Assembly (NCBI GenBank): GCA_017453565.1
Contig: JAFTEQ010000040.1
Span: 1 to 56,086 of the forward strand
Direction: 5' to 3'
DNA: 56,086 bases
Source of the DNA: Bacteroidales bacterium
GTDB taxonomy: Bacteria > Bacteroidota > Bacteroidia > Bacteroidales > UBA932
In this document: positions 39,612 to 47,193 of the stretch, in pieces
Numbering within the stretch: the stretch's first letter is position 1
Layout of the letters: each line of letters opens with the position of its first letter
Position numbers and translations under genes: made by a program
The notes under the pieces: model-generated
Database searches by the model: none
Told to the model about the DNA's origin: nothing
The model's input: only the letters and a program-made list of their open reading frames with translations

Positions 39612-41294
39612 ATGTTCAAAGGACAGCCTAAAGGCCTTTTCGCCCTCGCGCTTGCCAACACCGGCGAACGCTTCGGCTACTACACCATGCTCGCCATCTT
39701 CCTGCTTTTCCTGCAGGCCAAGTTTGGCTTCTCCGCCGCCGCGGCGGGCCAGTTCTACGCCATTTTCCTGGCAGCCGTCTACTTCATGCCGGTGATCGGC
39801 GGATGGCTGGCCGACCGCATCGGATTCGGCAAATGTGTGGTTACGGGCGTCTGCGTCATGTTCGCCGGCTACCTGTGCCTCGCCATCCCCACCGACGCCT
39901 TCGCCTCGCGCGGCTTCGCCCTCACGCTCATGATCGGGGCGCTGCTCCTCATCGCCGTGGGTACGGGCCTGTTCAAGGGCAACCTGCAGGTCCTGGTGGG
40001 CAATCTGTACGACGATCCCAAGTATTCCGCCCGGCGCGACAGTGCGTTCAGCCTCTTCTACATGGCCATCAACATCGGCGCCATGTTCGCACCCACCGCT
40101 GCCACGGCCCTCACCAACAGCCACCTCGCCAAGGCCGGTCTCATCTACAAGGCCGACATCCCCGCCCTCGCACATCAGTTCCTGGATGGAACCCTGGCCG
40201 ACCCCGCCGCGCTCGAGACCCTCAAGGCGGGCATGCCCGGCGCGGATATCGCCGGCATGGACCTCGCCGGTTTCAGCCACTACTACATCGAACAGCTCTC
40301 CACAGCCTACAACCTCGGTTTCGCCGTGGCCTGCATCTCGCTCATCTTCTCCATCGCCATCTATCTGGGCTGCCGCAGCTGGTTCAAGCATGCTGACGTG
40401 AAAGCCGGACAGGCCCCCGCCGGGGATGCCGCACCGGTGCAGGAACTCAGCCCCAAGCAGACCAAAGACCGGATCGTGGCCCTCTGCTGGGTATTCGCGG
40501 TGGTCATCTTCTTCTGGATGGCCTTCCACCAGAACGGTTCCTCGCTCACCTATTTCGCCCGCGACTACACGCAGAGCAGCGTGAGCGGCCCGCTCAAGAT
40601 CGGCTTCAGCATCTGGCCCCTGGCGCTCATCGCCATCTCGGTCTACACCCTGCTGGGCATCTTCCAGTCCGAAACCTCCAGTGGCAAGACCGGCTGCGCC
40701 CTCGCCACCGCCGCTCTCTGGGCCGGCGCCATCGCCCTCTACAAAGGTATGGCTCCCGAGCTGCACATCCTTCCGCAGCAGTTCCAGCAGTTCAATCCCT
40801 TCTTCGTGGTAGCGCTCACTCCGCTTTCCATGGCCCTCTTCTCGGCGCTCGCCGCCAAGGGCAAGGAGCCGTCGGCTCCCAAGAAGATCGGCCTGGGCAT
40901 GTTCGTAGCCGCCGTGGGCTACCTCATCATGCTGGCGGCCTCCAAGGGCCAGCCCGCTCCTTCCGAACTCATCGCCGCAGGCGGCATCTCCCCCGATCCG
41001 GTGGTGCCCACCTATCTCATCTCCACCTACCTGGTCCTCACCTTCGCCGAGCTGCTGCTCAGTCCCATGGGCATCTCCTTTGTCTCCAAGGTGGCTCCGC
41101 CCCGATACAAGGGGCTGATGATGGGTCTGTGGTTCGCCGCCACCGCCATCGGCAACTACCTCTCCTCCATCCCCTCCATGCTTTGGAACAACGTGCCGCT
41201 CTGGGTCAACTGGACCATCCTCATGGCGCTCTGCGTCATCTCGGGCACCGTCATGTTCTCCCTGCTCAAGAAGCTTGAGGCGGCTACGGCCTGA
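39612..41294 (+). CDS. POT/PTR-family peptide:H+ symporter
   Basis: A 560-residue proton-coupled oligopeptide transporter (MFS). The helix-1 signature ExxERFxYY appears as NTGERFGYY (16-24), with the first Glu replaced by Asn, as I recall from other Bacteroidota members. About 14 helices are visible, with a long loop near 180-225. I start at MFKGQPKGLF (39612), which fits the promoter; the open frame upstream is a shadow. It heads an operon with a zeta-like kinase, tldD, tldE and slyD, and its TGA overlaps the next ATG (TGATG). Confidence 0.92.
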   Translation: MFKGQPKGLFALALANTGERFGYYTMLAIFLLFLQAKFGFSAAAAGQFYAIFLAAVYFMPVIGGWLADRIGFGKCVVTGVCVMFAGYLCLAIPTDAFASRGFALTLMIGALLLIAVGTGLFKGNLQVLVGNLYDDPKYSARRDSAFSLFYMAINIGAMFAPTAATALTNSHLAKAGLIYKADIPALAHQFLDGTLADPAALETLKAGMPGADIAGMDLAGFSHYYIEQLSTAYNLGFAVACISLIFSIAIYLGCRSWFKHADVKAGQAPAGDAAPVQELSPKQTKDRIVALCWVFAVVIFFWMAFHQNGSSLTYFARDYTQSSVSGPLKIGFSIWPLALIAISVYTLLGIFQSETSSGKTGCALATAALWAGAIALYKGMAPELHILPQQFQQFNPFFVVALTPLSMALFSALAAKGKEPSAPKKIGLGMFVAAVGYLIMLAASKGQPAPSELIAAGGISPDPVVPTYLISTYLVLTFAELLLSPMGISFVSKVAPPRYKGLMMGLWFAATAIGNYLSSIPSMLWNNVPLWVNWTILMALCVISGTVMFSLLKKLEAATA

Positions 41295-41881
41295 TGCCGA
41301 GACTCTACATACTTTCCGGATGTAACGGGGCGGGCAAAACGACCGCCTCGTATACGCTGTTGCCGGAACTGCTGGAGTGCAGCGAGTTCGTCAATTCCGA
41401 CGAATTCGCCAAGAGCCTCTCGCCCTTCAACCCATCCCAGGCCTCGGTTTCGGCCAGCCGTTACATGCTCATGAAGATCCGCTATCTGCTCGACAAGCGG
41501 TCCGACTTCAGCATCGAGACCACCCTGGCCACGCGCTCGCTGGTGGGCATCATCCAGGACGCACGCGAATTGGGGTATTCCGTGACCCTGCTCTATTTCT
41601 GGCTCAACTCGCCGGAACTGGCCATCGCCCGTGTCCGCGACCGGGTGGCCGCCGGCGGGCACCACATTCCGGAAGACGTGGTGCGGCGGCGCTACCGCAT
41701 GGGGCTCGGCTACTTTTTCGAGACCTACATCCCCCTGTGCGACCGCTGGGTCCTGGCCGACAACTCACAGACCCCCTTCACCGTGGTGGCCGAAGGAAAC
41801 CGTCTGGGAACCTATGTGAAGAATCAGGAGAAATACCTGCTCATCCGTTCCATCGTCTATCCCGATGAGCTGGATGATTGA
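41294..41881 (+). CDS. Zeta-toxin-like P-loop kinase
   Basis: A 195-residue P-loop protein: Walker A GCNGAGKT (9-16), the phosphotransfer-type aspartate in FVNSDEFAK (D36), and IETTLATRS, the pattern of zeta toxins and related small-molecule kinases. Toxic zetas phosphorylate UDP-N-acetylglucosamine. No epsilon-type antitoxin is present, and the gene is locked between a transporter (TGATG overlap) and tldD (17-base overlap), so a housekeeping kinase of unknown substrate is more likely than a toxin. Confidence 0.75.
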   Translation: MPRLYILSGCNGAGKTTASYTLLPELLECSEFVNSDEFAKSLSPFNPSQASVSASRYMLMKIRYLLDKRSDFSIETTLATRSLVGIIQDARELGYSVTLLYFWLNSPELAIARVRDRVAAGGHHIPEDVVRRRYRMGLGYFFETYIPLCDRWVLADNSQTPFTVVAEGNRLGTYVKNQEKYLLIRSIVYPDELDD

Positions 41882-43274
41882 TCCCGATCCCAAACTGCTC
41901 GAGCGCCTGGTCCGCGAAGGCCTGCGCGGCGGCGGAAACTGGTGCGACCTCTATTTCGAAGATACGGTCTGCACCGACCTGCTGCTGCGCGACGGAGCCG
42001 TGGGTTCGGGCGGCGTCAACGTGGACTGCGGCTGCGGCATCCGGGTGCTCGACGGCGATAGGACGGGCTATGCCTATTCCGAATCGCTGGAAGAGGGAGC
42101 CCTGCTTTCCGCCGCCCGGGCCGCCGCCTCGATCGGGGACGGCAGCGTCTGCGCCGTTTCCTCCGCCTTCAGCGCCGCCGGTCCCGCACCCGCCCGCAAC
42201 TTCTATCCCATGCGGGAAGACTGGCGCAGCACCGACGCGGCCCGTTTCGTGCCGGCCCTGCAACGGCTCGACAGCCTCATCCGCACCCGCGACAGCCGGG
42301 TACACAAGGTCCACGCCATGCTTTCCAGCCAGGTAAGCGAAGTGCTGATGTACAATTCCCTGGGCGAGTGTGTGCGCGACACCCGTCCCATGGGCAGCCT
42401 GAGTATCTCGGTGGTTTTCCTGCAGGACGGCCGGAGCGAGACGCGCACGGTCTCCCGGAGTTTCCGGGCGGGAGCGGAGATGGTGGACGAAACGCTCCTT
42501 CAGGAGCTGGCCCACAAGGCAACGGACGGGCTGGACGCCCAGTTCGAAGCCAGCCGCCCGAAAGGCGGAACCATGAGCGTGGTGATGGCCGCAGGCGCTT
42601 CCGGAATCCTGTTGCACGAGGCCATGGGGCACGCCTTCGAGGCCGATTTCAACCGCAAGGGCCAGTCGGTCTTCGCCGGCAGGATGGGCGAACGCGTGGC
42701 CCGGAAGGGCATCTGGATCTACGACGACGGCACGCTACCCGGCAACCGGGGCGCCTGCAACTACGACGACGAGGGCATCCCCGGCCAGAAAACCTGCATG
42801 GTGGAAGACGGCATCCTGCGGAGCTACCTGCACGACCGCATCAGCGCCCGCCACTACGGCGTTACACCCACCGGCAACGGCCGCCGGGAATCGTTCCGCT
42901 ACAACCCCATCCCCCGCATGCGCGCCACCTATATGGGGCCCGGTCCGGACGGAACCGCCGCCGACCTCATCGCCGATGTAAAGAAAGGGGTGTACGTGGA
43001 AGAGTTCGCGAACGGTGAAGTGAAGATCGGCGAGGGCGATTTCACCTTCTATGTAAAAAGCGGATCCCTCATCGAAAACGGACGGCTCACCCGTCCCGTG
43101 AAGGACATCAATATAATAGGTAACGGACCGAGGGCCCTGCGCGACATCGTGGCGGTGGGTGGCGACCTGCTCATCGATGACGGAGCCTGGACCTGCGGCA
43201 AGGAACAGAGCGTACCGGTGAGCTGCGGCATCCCCTCGGTACTGGTACGCGAACTGACGGTGGGAGGAGCTTAG
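41865..43274 (+). CDS. tldD: TldD metalloprotease subunit
   Basis: A 469-residue TldD, the catalytic half of the TldD-TldE heterodimeric protease that degrades and trims unfolded or modified peptides through a narrow chamber. The HExxxH zinc motif is H251-E-A-M-G-H256, and the third-ligand region follows in the C-terminal half (SVPVSCGIPSVLVRELTVGG closes the protein). The start may be M1 or M4. It overlaps the zeta-like gene by 17 bases and abuts tldE without a gap. Confidence 0.95.
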   Translation: MSWMIDPDPKLLERLVREGLRGGGNWCDLYFEDTVCTDLLLRDGAVGSGGVNVDCGCGIRVLDGDRTGYAYSESLEEGALLSAARAAASIGDGSVCAVSSAFSAAGPAPARNFYPMREDWRSTDAARFVPALQRLDSLIRTRDSRVHKVHAMLSSQVSEVLMYNSLGECVRDTRPMGSLSISVVFLQDGRSETRTVSRSFRAGAEMVDETLLQELAHKATDGLDAQFEASRPKGGTMSVVMAAGASGILLHEAMGHAFEADFNRKGQSVFAGRMGERVARKGIWIYDDGTLPGNRGACNYDDEGIPGQKTCMVEDGILRSYLHDRISARHYGVTPTGNGRRESFRYNPIPRMRATYMGPGPDGTAADLIADVKKGVYVEEFANGEVKIGEGDFTFYVKSGSLIENGRLTRPVKDINIIGNGPRALRDIVAVGGDLLIDDGAWTCGKEQSVPVSCGIPSVLVRELTVGGA

Positions 43275-44642
43275 ATGAACGGAAAGAACGAAGACCGCGC
43301 CCGGGCACGCCGCTGCCTGCAGATGGCCCTGGAAGCCGGGGCCCAGAAAGCCCGCGTGAGCCTGAATTGCAACGTGATGGACCTGGTCGCCACCCTCGAC
43401 GGGGCGGTAGACCGCATCACCCACTGCTTCGACCGGTCTCTGAGCCTGGCCCTTTTCGCAGACGGGCGCTACGGCGTCTTTTCCACCAACAAGATAGACG
43501 ACGAAACGCAGCTGCGCGCTTTCGTGCAGCAGAGCCTTGCGCTGGTACGGATGCTGGAAGCCGAACCCCTGCGCGACCTGCCCGATCCGGCACGCACTGC
43601 AAAGGATGCCCGGGAGGGCGACGAGGCCGGCCTGTTCGATCCCGCCTACGGGACGGTGGGGCCCGAACAGCGCAAAGGTTTCGCCCTTTTCGCCTCGCCC
43701 TGGGGAGCGGCGGCGCCCGACGGCAGCTGGCGGCTCATCTCGGAAGAGGGTGAGTACTCCGATTCCCTGTACGAACAGTACATCGTGGACAGCCAGGGGC
43801 TGGAGTGCCTGCACCGGGAAACCGCCTTCGAATATGGGATAGAGGTCACCATCCAGGACAGTCGGGGCGACCGCTACAGCGGCTACTGGTGGGATTCCGC
43901 CGCCGCGCTGCGCGATTTCGACCCCTCCTACTGCGGCCGGAAGGCCGTGCAGGAGGCCGCGGCGGCCATCGGCCCCCGGCGCCTCAAAAGCGGACGATAC
44001 TGCGCCGTGATCGACCGCGAGGCCGCCTCGCGCCTGGTCTCCCCCATCCTGAAGGCCCTGGGTGGCTACGCCATCCAACAGGACAATTCCTTCCTGCGGG
44101 ACGCCCTGGACAAGCAGGTCTTCCCCGCCGGAATGACCCTGCGCGACTGTCCGCGCAGCATAGGACAGACCGGAGCCCGTTTCTTCGATTCGGAAGGCGT
44201 GGCCACCCGGGATCGCGACATCGTGCGCGAGGGTACGGTCCGGACCTTCTTCCTCAACAGTTTCATGGCCGCGAAAACCGGTCTTGCACCCACTACGGAA
44301 GAGCCTGTCAGGCCGGTCCTCGAGCCGTTCTGGTCAGCAGCATCTCCGCAGCCGAAGCACATCGGACGGGACGAACTGATGCGCCTCTGCGGCGACGGGA
44401 TCCTGGTAACCGGCTTCAACGGAGGCAATTCCAACAGCGCAACGGGCGACTTCTCCTACGGCGTGGAAGGCTTCCGTTTCAAAGACGGAAAGATTCTTCA
44501 CCCCGTGAACGAAATGGTTATGACGGGCAATTTCCTCCCGCTCTGGGCGGGCCTTCTGGGCGCCGGCACCGACGCCCGCGCCTGCCAGCAGAAAAGCATC
44601 GGGTCCCTCGCTTTCGAGGGGGTCGATTTCAGTGGAACATAA
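43275..44642 (+). CDS. tldE: TldE/PmbA metalloprotease subunit
   Basis: A 455-residue TldE/PmbA, the non-catalytic partner of TldD; it lacks the HExxxH motif. Family marks are SGRYCAVIDREAASRLVSP, TLRDCPRSIGQTGARFFDSEG and GFNGGNSNSATGDFSYGVEGF. It begins directly after the tldD stop, so the subunits are made together. SlyD follows after 12 bases. Confidence 0.93.
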   Translation: MNGKNEDRARARRCLQMALEAGAQKARVSLNCNVMDLVATLDGAVDRITHCFDRSLSLALFADGRYGVFSTNKIDDETQLRAFVQQSLALVRMLEAEPLRDLPDPARTAKDAREGDEAGLFDPAYGTVGPEQRKGFALFASPWGAAAPDGSWRLISEEGEYSDSLYEQYIVDSQGLECLHRETAFEYGIEVTIQDSRGDRYSGYWWDSAAALRDFDPSYCGRKAVQEAAAAIGPRRLKSGRYCAVIDREAASRLVSPILKALGGYAIQQDNSFLRDALDKQVFPAGMTLRDCPRSIGQTGARFFDSEGVATRDRDIVREGTVRTFFLNSFMAAKTGLAPTTEEPVRPVLEPFWSAASPQPKHIGRDELMRLCGDGILVTGFNGGNSNSATGDFSYGVEGFRFKDGKILHPVNEMVMTGNFLPLWAGLLGAGTDARACQQKSIGSLAFEGVDFSGT

Positions 44643-44654
44643 ACGCATAAAGAT

Positions 44655-45266
44655 ATGAAAGTAGACAAGCACAAAGTGGTAGCCCTCAGCTACGAACTCA
44701 AGGTAGAAGGCCGTACGGCCGACAAGGCCGACGCCGACCGGCCGCTCGAATACATTCACGGAACCGGTATGCTGCTTCCCAAATTCGAAGCGGAACTCGC
44801 CGGCAAAACGGCGGGCGAAGAGTTTGCCTTCACCCTCACCCCCGAGGAAGGCTATGGCGCGCACAAGCCGGAGTACCGCTTCGACATCCCCAAGAAGTCG
44901 TTCGAGGTAGACGGCGTCCTGCGCGAGGACCTTCTGGTCGTGGGCAATCTCATCCCCATGCTCAACGGCAGCGGACAGGTGGTCCAGGGTCGGATCGAGG
45001 CCGTGGGGGCCGATACGGTGACCATGGACTTCAACCACCCCATGGCCGGCAAGACCCTGAACTTCACCGGGAAGGTCCTGTCGGTGCGCGACGCTTCCGA
45101 GAAGGAACTGACCGAAGGCCTGCACGGCGAGTATCTCCCGCCCGAGGAGCACGAATGCTGCCACGGTAAGGGCGATGGCTGCTGCCACAAGGGAGAAGGC
45201 CATCACCATAAGGACGGCGAAGGCTGCTGCCACAAGGGCGACGGGAAGTGCTGCAAGGACGAGTAG
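44655..45266 (+). CDS. slyD: SlyD-type FKBP prolyl isomerase with metal-binding tail
   Basis: A 203-residue SlyD: an FKBP core (DRPLEYIHGTGMLLPKFEAE, GEEFAFTLTPEEGYG) with the insert-in-flap chaperone domain (about 70-125) and DFNHPMAGKTLNF. The last 45 residues are a metal-binding tail with four CC pairs and an HHH run, spaced by KGDG/KGEG units. SlyD folds proline-limited proteins and, in E. coli, supplies nickel to hydrogenase. Last gene of the transporter-tldDE operon, convergent with the nicotinamidase-like gene 7 bases on. Confidence 0.94.
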   Translation: MKVDKHKVVALSYELKVEGRTADKADADRPLEYIHGTGMLLPKFEAELAGKTAGEEFAFTLTPEEGYGAHKPEYRFDIPKKSFEVDGVLREDLLVVGNLIPMLNGSGQVVQGRIEAVGADTVTMDFNHPMAGKTLNFTGKVLSVRDASEKELTEGLHGEYLPPEEHECCHGKGDGCCHKGEGHHHKDGEGCCHKGDGKCCKDE

Positions 45267-45273
45267 GGCGCCC

Positions 45274-45822
45274 CTAACGGACGGCAATCTGGCAGCTGCG
45301 CATCGTTTCGAGCGCAGCTGCATGCTTTTCGGGGGTCACCCCGGCGCAACAGGCCGCATCGACGCAGAAGTCGGCCCGGTCGTACAGGGCGGCCTTGAGA
45401 AGCAAAGCGTTGGACACCACGCAGATATCGGTACAGAAGCCGCAGATTTCCACATCCAGTTCACCCGGAATGGCCTGTAACTGAGCCACCAGGTCGAGCG
45501 AACCGAAAGTAGGCTTGTCGACCACTTTCAGTTGCACCCCAGGGCGGAGCCTGTCCAGAGCCGCCTGGACCCGGCTGTCCAGGGCATGGCCCGGCGTTCC
45601 GGCAATACAGTGCGCCACAGGCAGTTGCAGCCCCTCTCGCGTGGAAAGGTAGTCCGGGCCATGGGTGTCGCGCGTGGCGAGCACAAGGTCGCCGTCAAAG
45701 GCTTCGACCTTCCGCACGATCGCAGGCACGGCAGCCTGCGCGTCGGGATTGGAGAGGGCTCCGTCAATGAAGTCTTTCTGCACGTCGATGAGGACGAGGA
45801 TGCGGGTTTTCTTCTTTTCCAT
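45274..45822 (-). CDS. Nicotinamidase-like isochorismatase-fold hydrolase
   Basis: A 182-residue cysteine hydrolase. The catalytic triad is D13 (LIDVQKDF), K103 (VVDKPTFGS) and C134 (GFCTDICV). Metal ligands of PncA-type enzymes are matched by D52 and H54 (TRDTHGPDY) and H71 (PVAHCIAGT), so conversion of nicotinamide to nicotinate in NAD salvage is likely. A TATATTTG box lies 17 bases upstream (45839-45846). Monocistronic. Confidence 0.88.
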   Translation of the reverse strand: MEKKKTRILVLIDVQKDFIDGALSNPDAQAAVPAIVRKVEAFDGDLVLATRDTHGPDYLSTREGLQLPVAHCIAGTPGHALDSRVQAALDRLRPGVQLKVVDKPTFGSLDLVAQLQAIPGELDVEICGFCTDICVVSNALLLKAALYDRADFCVDAACCAGVTPEKHAAALETMRSCQIAVR

Positions 45823-45838
45823 ATCTGCTTCGTTTCCG

Positions 45839-45846
45839 CAAATATA
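45839..45846 (-). promoter_or_regulatory. -7 box of the nicotinamidase-like gene
   Basis: TATATTTG on the minus strand matches TAnnTTTG, 17 bases before the ATG. It falls between this gene and the stop of the next lipoprotein gene. Confidence 0.7.
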
Positions 45847-45858
45847 GCATTAATTCGG

Positions 45859-46965
45859 CTATTTGAGGCGGTATTCACTGATTGTCTGCAGACCGGGGAT
45901 TCCGTAGTAGGCCTCGACCAGGTCGCCTTTCAGGAAGACCTGGCGCCCCAGCAGTTCGGGATGGTCCACCAGGTTGAGCGCGTCGCGGATGTCGCCCTTC
46001 GCCAACTGGACCGACAGGCAGGCTTCCTTGTCGCGGCAAGAGGACTTGGCCGCGAGTACCAGGTTGGTGCGGGCCTTGAAGGGACCCTCGAAGGCACAGT
46101 TCGACGAAGAAAGGTCACCTCCAACGATATAGCCGTAGACCCAGACGTCCTGAGCCCCGGCGCGCTCGCGGGCCTGCGTCACGCTCAGGGCAGCCTCTTC
46201 GGATCCGCCGCCCTCGGATCCTCCGATGGTGAAGTCTTCATAGAGCCAGAAGCGGTTGGTATCCAGTTGGATGGAGACGCGTCCGGAAGCCTGTCCCCCA
46301 CTCTCTTCTTCTGCCGCGCTCACGCGCAGCGTAAGGATTTCCTGGGCGGCGAGCCGACGCGTCAGGAGCGACTTCTCCTGTCCGCCGTCGCTAAGCAGCA
46401 GCGACACGGCGCCGGGCTTGAAGTAGGCGATGCGCCGCTCTGAATAAGCATAGAGGAGCCGGCCCGCATCGGATGCGAGGTACAGTACCCCTCCCGGGAA
46501 AGCCGTTAAGAAAGAGGGGTCGATGCGCAGACGCACGCCCGCATTCATCTGGGCACAGGTCAGGGCCACCGTCACCGTCTTGCCCTCCGTCACCACAACG
46601 GCTTGGCTGTCACCGTATTGTGGCCTGTCGAAAAGCGGCTCTTCGAAATTGCAGGAACGCACGTCGATCTGATAGGTGCCGGGCGCCGTCACGATGGTCT
46701 GCGGCGCTGCACCGTAGGTCCCCGAGTAGACCGTCCGGCCGGAAGCGTCCCGAACGCTCAGCAGGAAGGCGTTCGTGTCGGGAAGGGCCGCCCCGGCGCG
46801 GGTCGGGGCCGCGTCGAAGCCTGGCACGAAACGGAAACAGATGCCGCCGGTACGGGCTTCGCCCTTCCCGGCATCGGAAAAGATTCGTTCGCAGGAAAGG
46901 GCCGTGCCAAGCAGGAGGAATAGAAGAAGGCGCACACAGGCGCATACACGGAAGGTAGTTTTCAT
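45859..46965 (-). CDS. DUF4493/DUF6359-type lipoprotein
   Basis: A 368-residue lipoprotein (lipobox ALSC, C25). About 40-245 has the DUF4493 pattern (FLLSVRDASGRTVYSGTYG, APGTYQIDVRSCNFEEPLFD, YGDSQAVVVTEGKTVTVAL). About 260-368 is an OB-like DUF6359 domain (DVWVYGYIVGGDLSSSNCAF, NLVLAAKSSCRDKEACLSVQ, GRQVFLKGDLVEAYYGIPGL). Both are Bacteroidota-specific and of unknown function; surface display or carbohydrate binding is a guess. A TAGCTTTG box lies 25 bases upstream. Confidence 0.8.
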   Translation of the reverse strand: MKTTFRVCACVRLLLFLLLGTALSCERIFSDAGKGEARTGGICFRFVPGFDAAPTRAGAALPDTNAFLLSVRDASGRTVYSGTYGAAPQTIVTAPGTYQIDVRSCNFEEPLFDRPQYGDSQAVVVTEGKTVTVALTCAQMNAGVRLRIDPSFLTAFPGGVLYLASDAGRLLYAYSERRIAYFKPGAVSLLLSDGGQEKSLLTRRLAAQEILTLRVSAAEEESGGQASGRVSIQLDTNRFWLYEDFTIGGSEGGGSEEAALSVTQARERAGAQDVWVYGYIVGGDLSSSNCAFEGPFKARTNLVLAAKSSCRDKEACLSVQLAKGDIRDALNLVDHPELLGRQVFLKGDLVEAYYGIPGLQTISEYRLK

Positions 46966-46990
46966 AGCAAGTCTCGTTTTGGTTCTGCGG

Positions 46991-46998
46991 CAAAGCTA
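46991..46998 (-). promoter_or_regulatory. -7 box of the DUF4493 lipoprotein gene
   Basis: TAGCTTTG on the minus strand matches TAnnTTTG, 25 bases before the ATG at 46965. Confidence 0.65.
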
Positions 46999-47055
46999 GG
47001 GATTTCCTTCATCCCTGTCCAACAAAAACAGAAAAAACGACATTTAAAAAAATTC

Positions 47056-47147
47056 ACCGGGCAGATACATCGCTGCAGCCGCCCGGTTACTTAACCTAAA
47101 CTTAAACTATGAAAAACTTCGGTGCTAATATAAGTATATTTTTATAA
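47056..47147 (+). other. Orphan leader-like sequence with a 12-codon frame (possible gene remnant)
   Basis: An ACCGGGC/GCCCGGT hairpin (47056-47062 and 47081-47087) is followed by TTAACCTAAACTTAAACT and ATGAAAAAC at 47109, resembling leaders before SusC-type genes in Bacteroidota. The frame stops after 12 codons (MKNFGANISIFL) in very A/T-rich DNA. It may be the stump of a deleted gene. Confidence 0.3.
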
Positions 47148-47193
47148 TTTTATACCTATAAATTTTTTTATAAGAATAATACTTTATATGTCC

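Noticed and set aside
41294-41881. Toxin-antitoxin system
   Set aside because: No antitoxin-sized gene accompanies the zeta-like kinase and it is embedded in a housekeeping operon.
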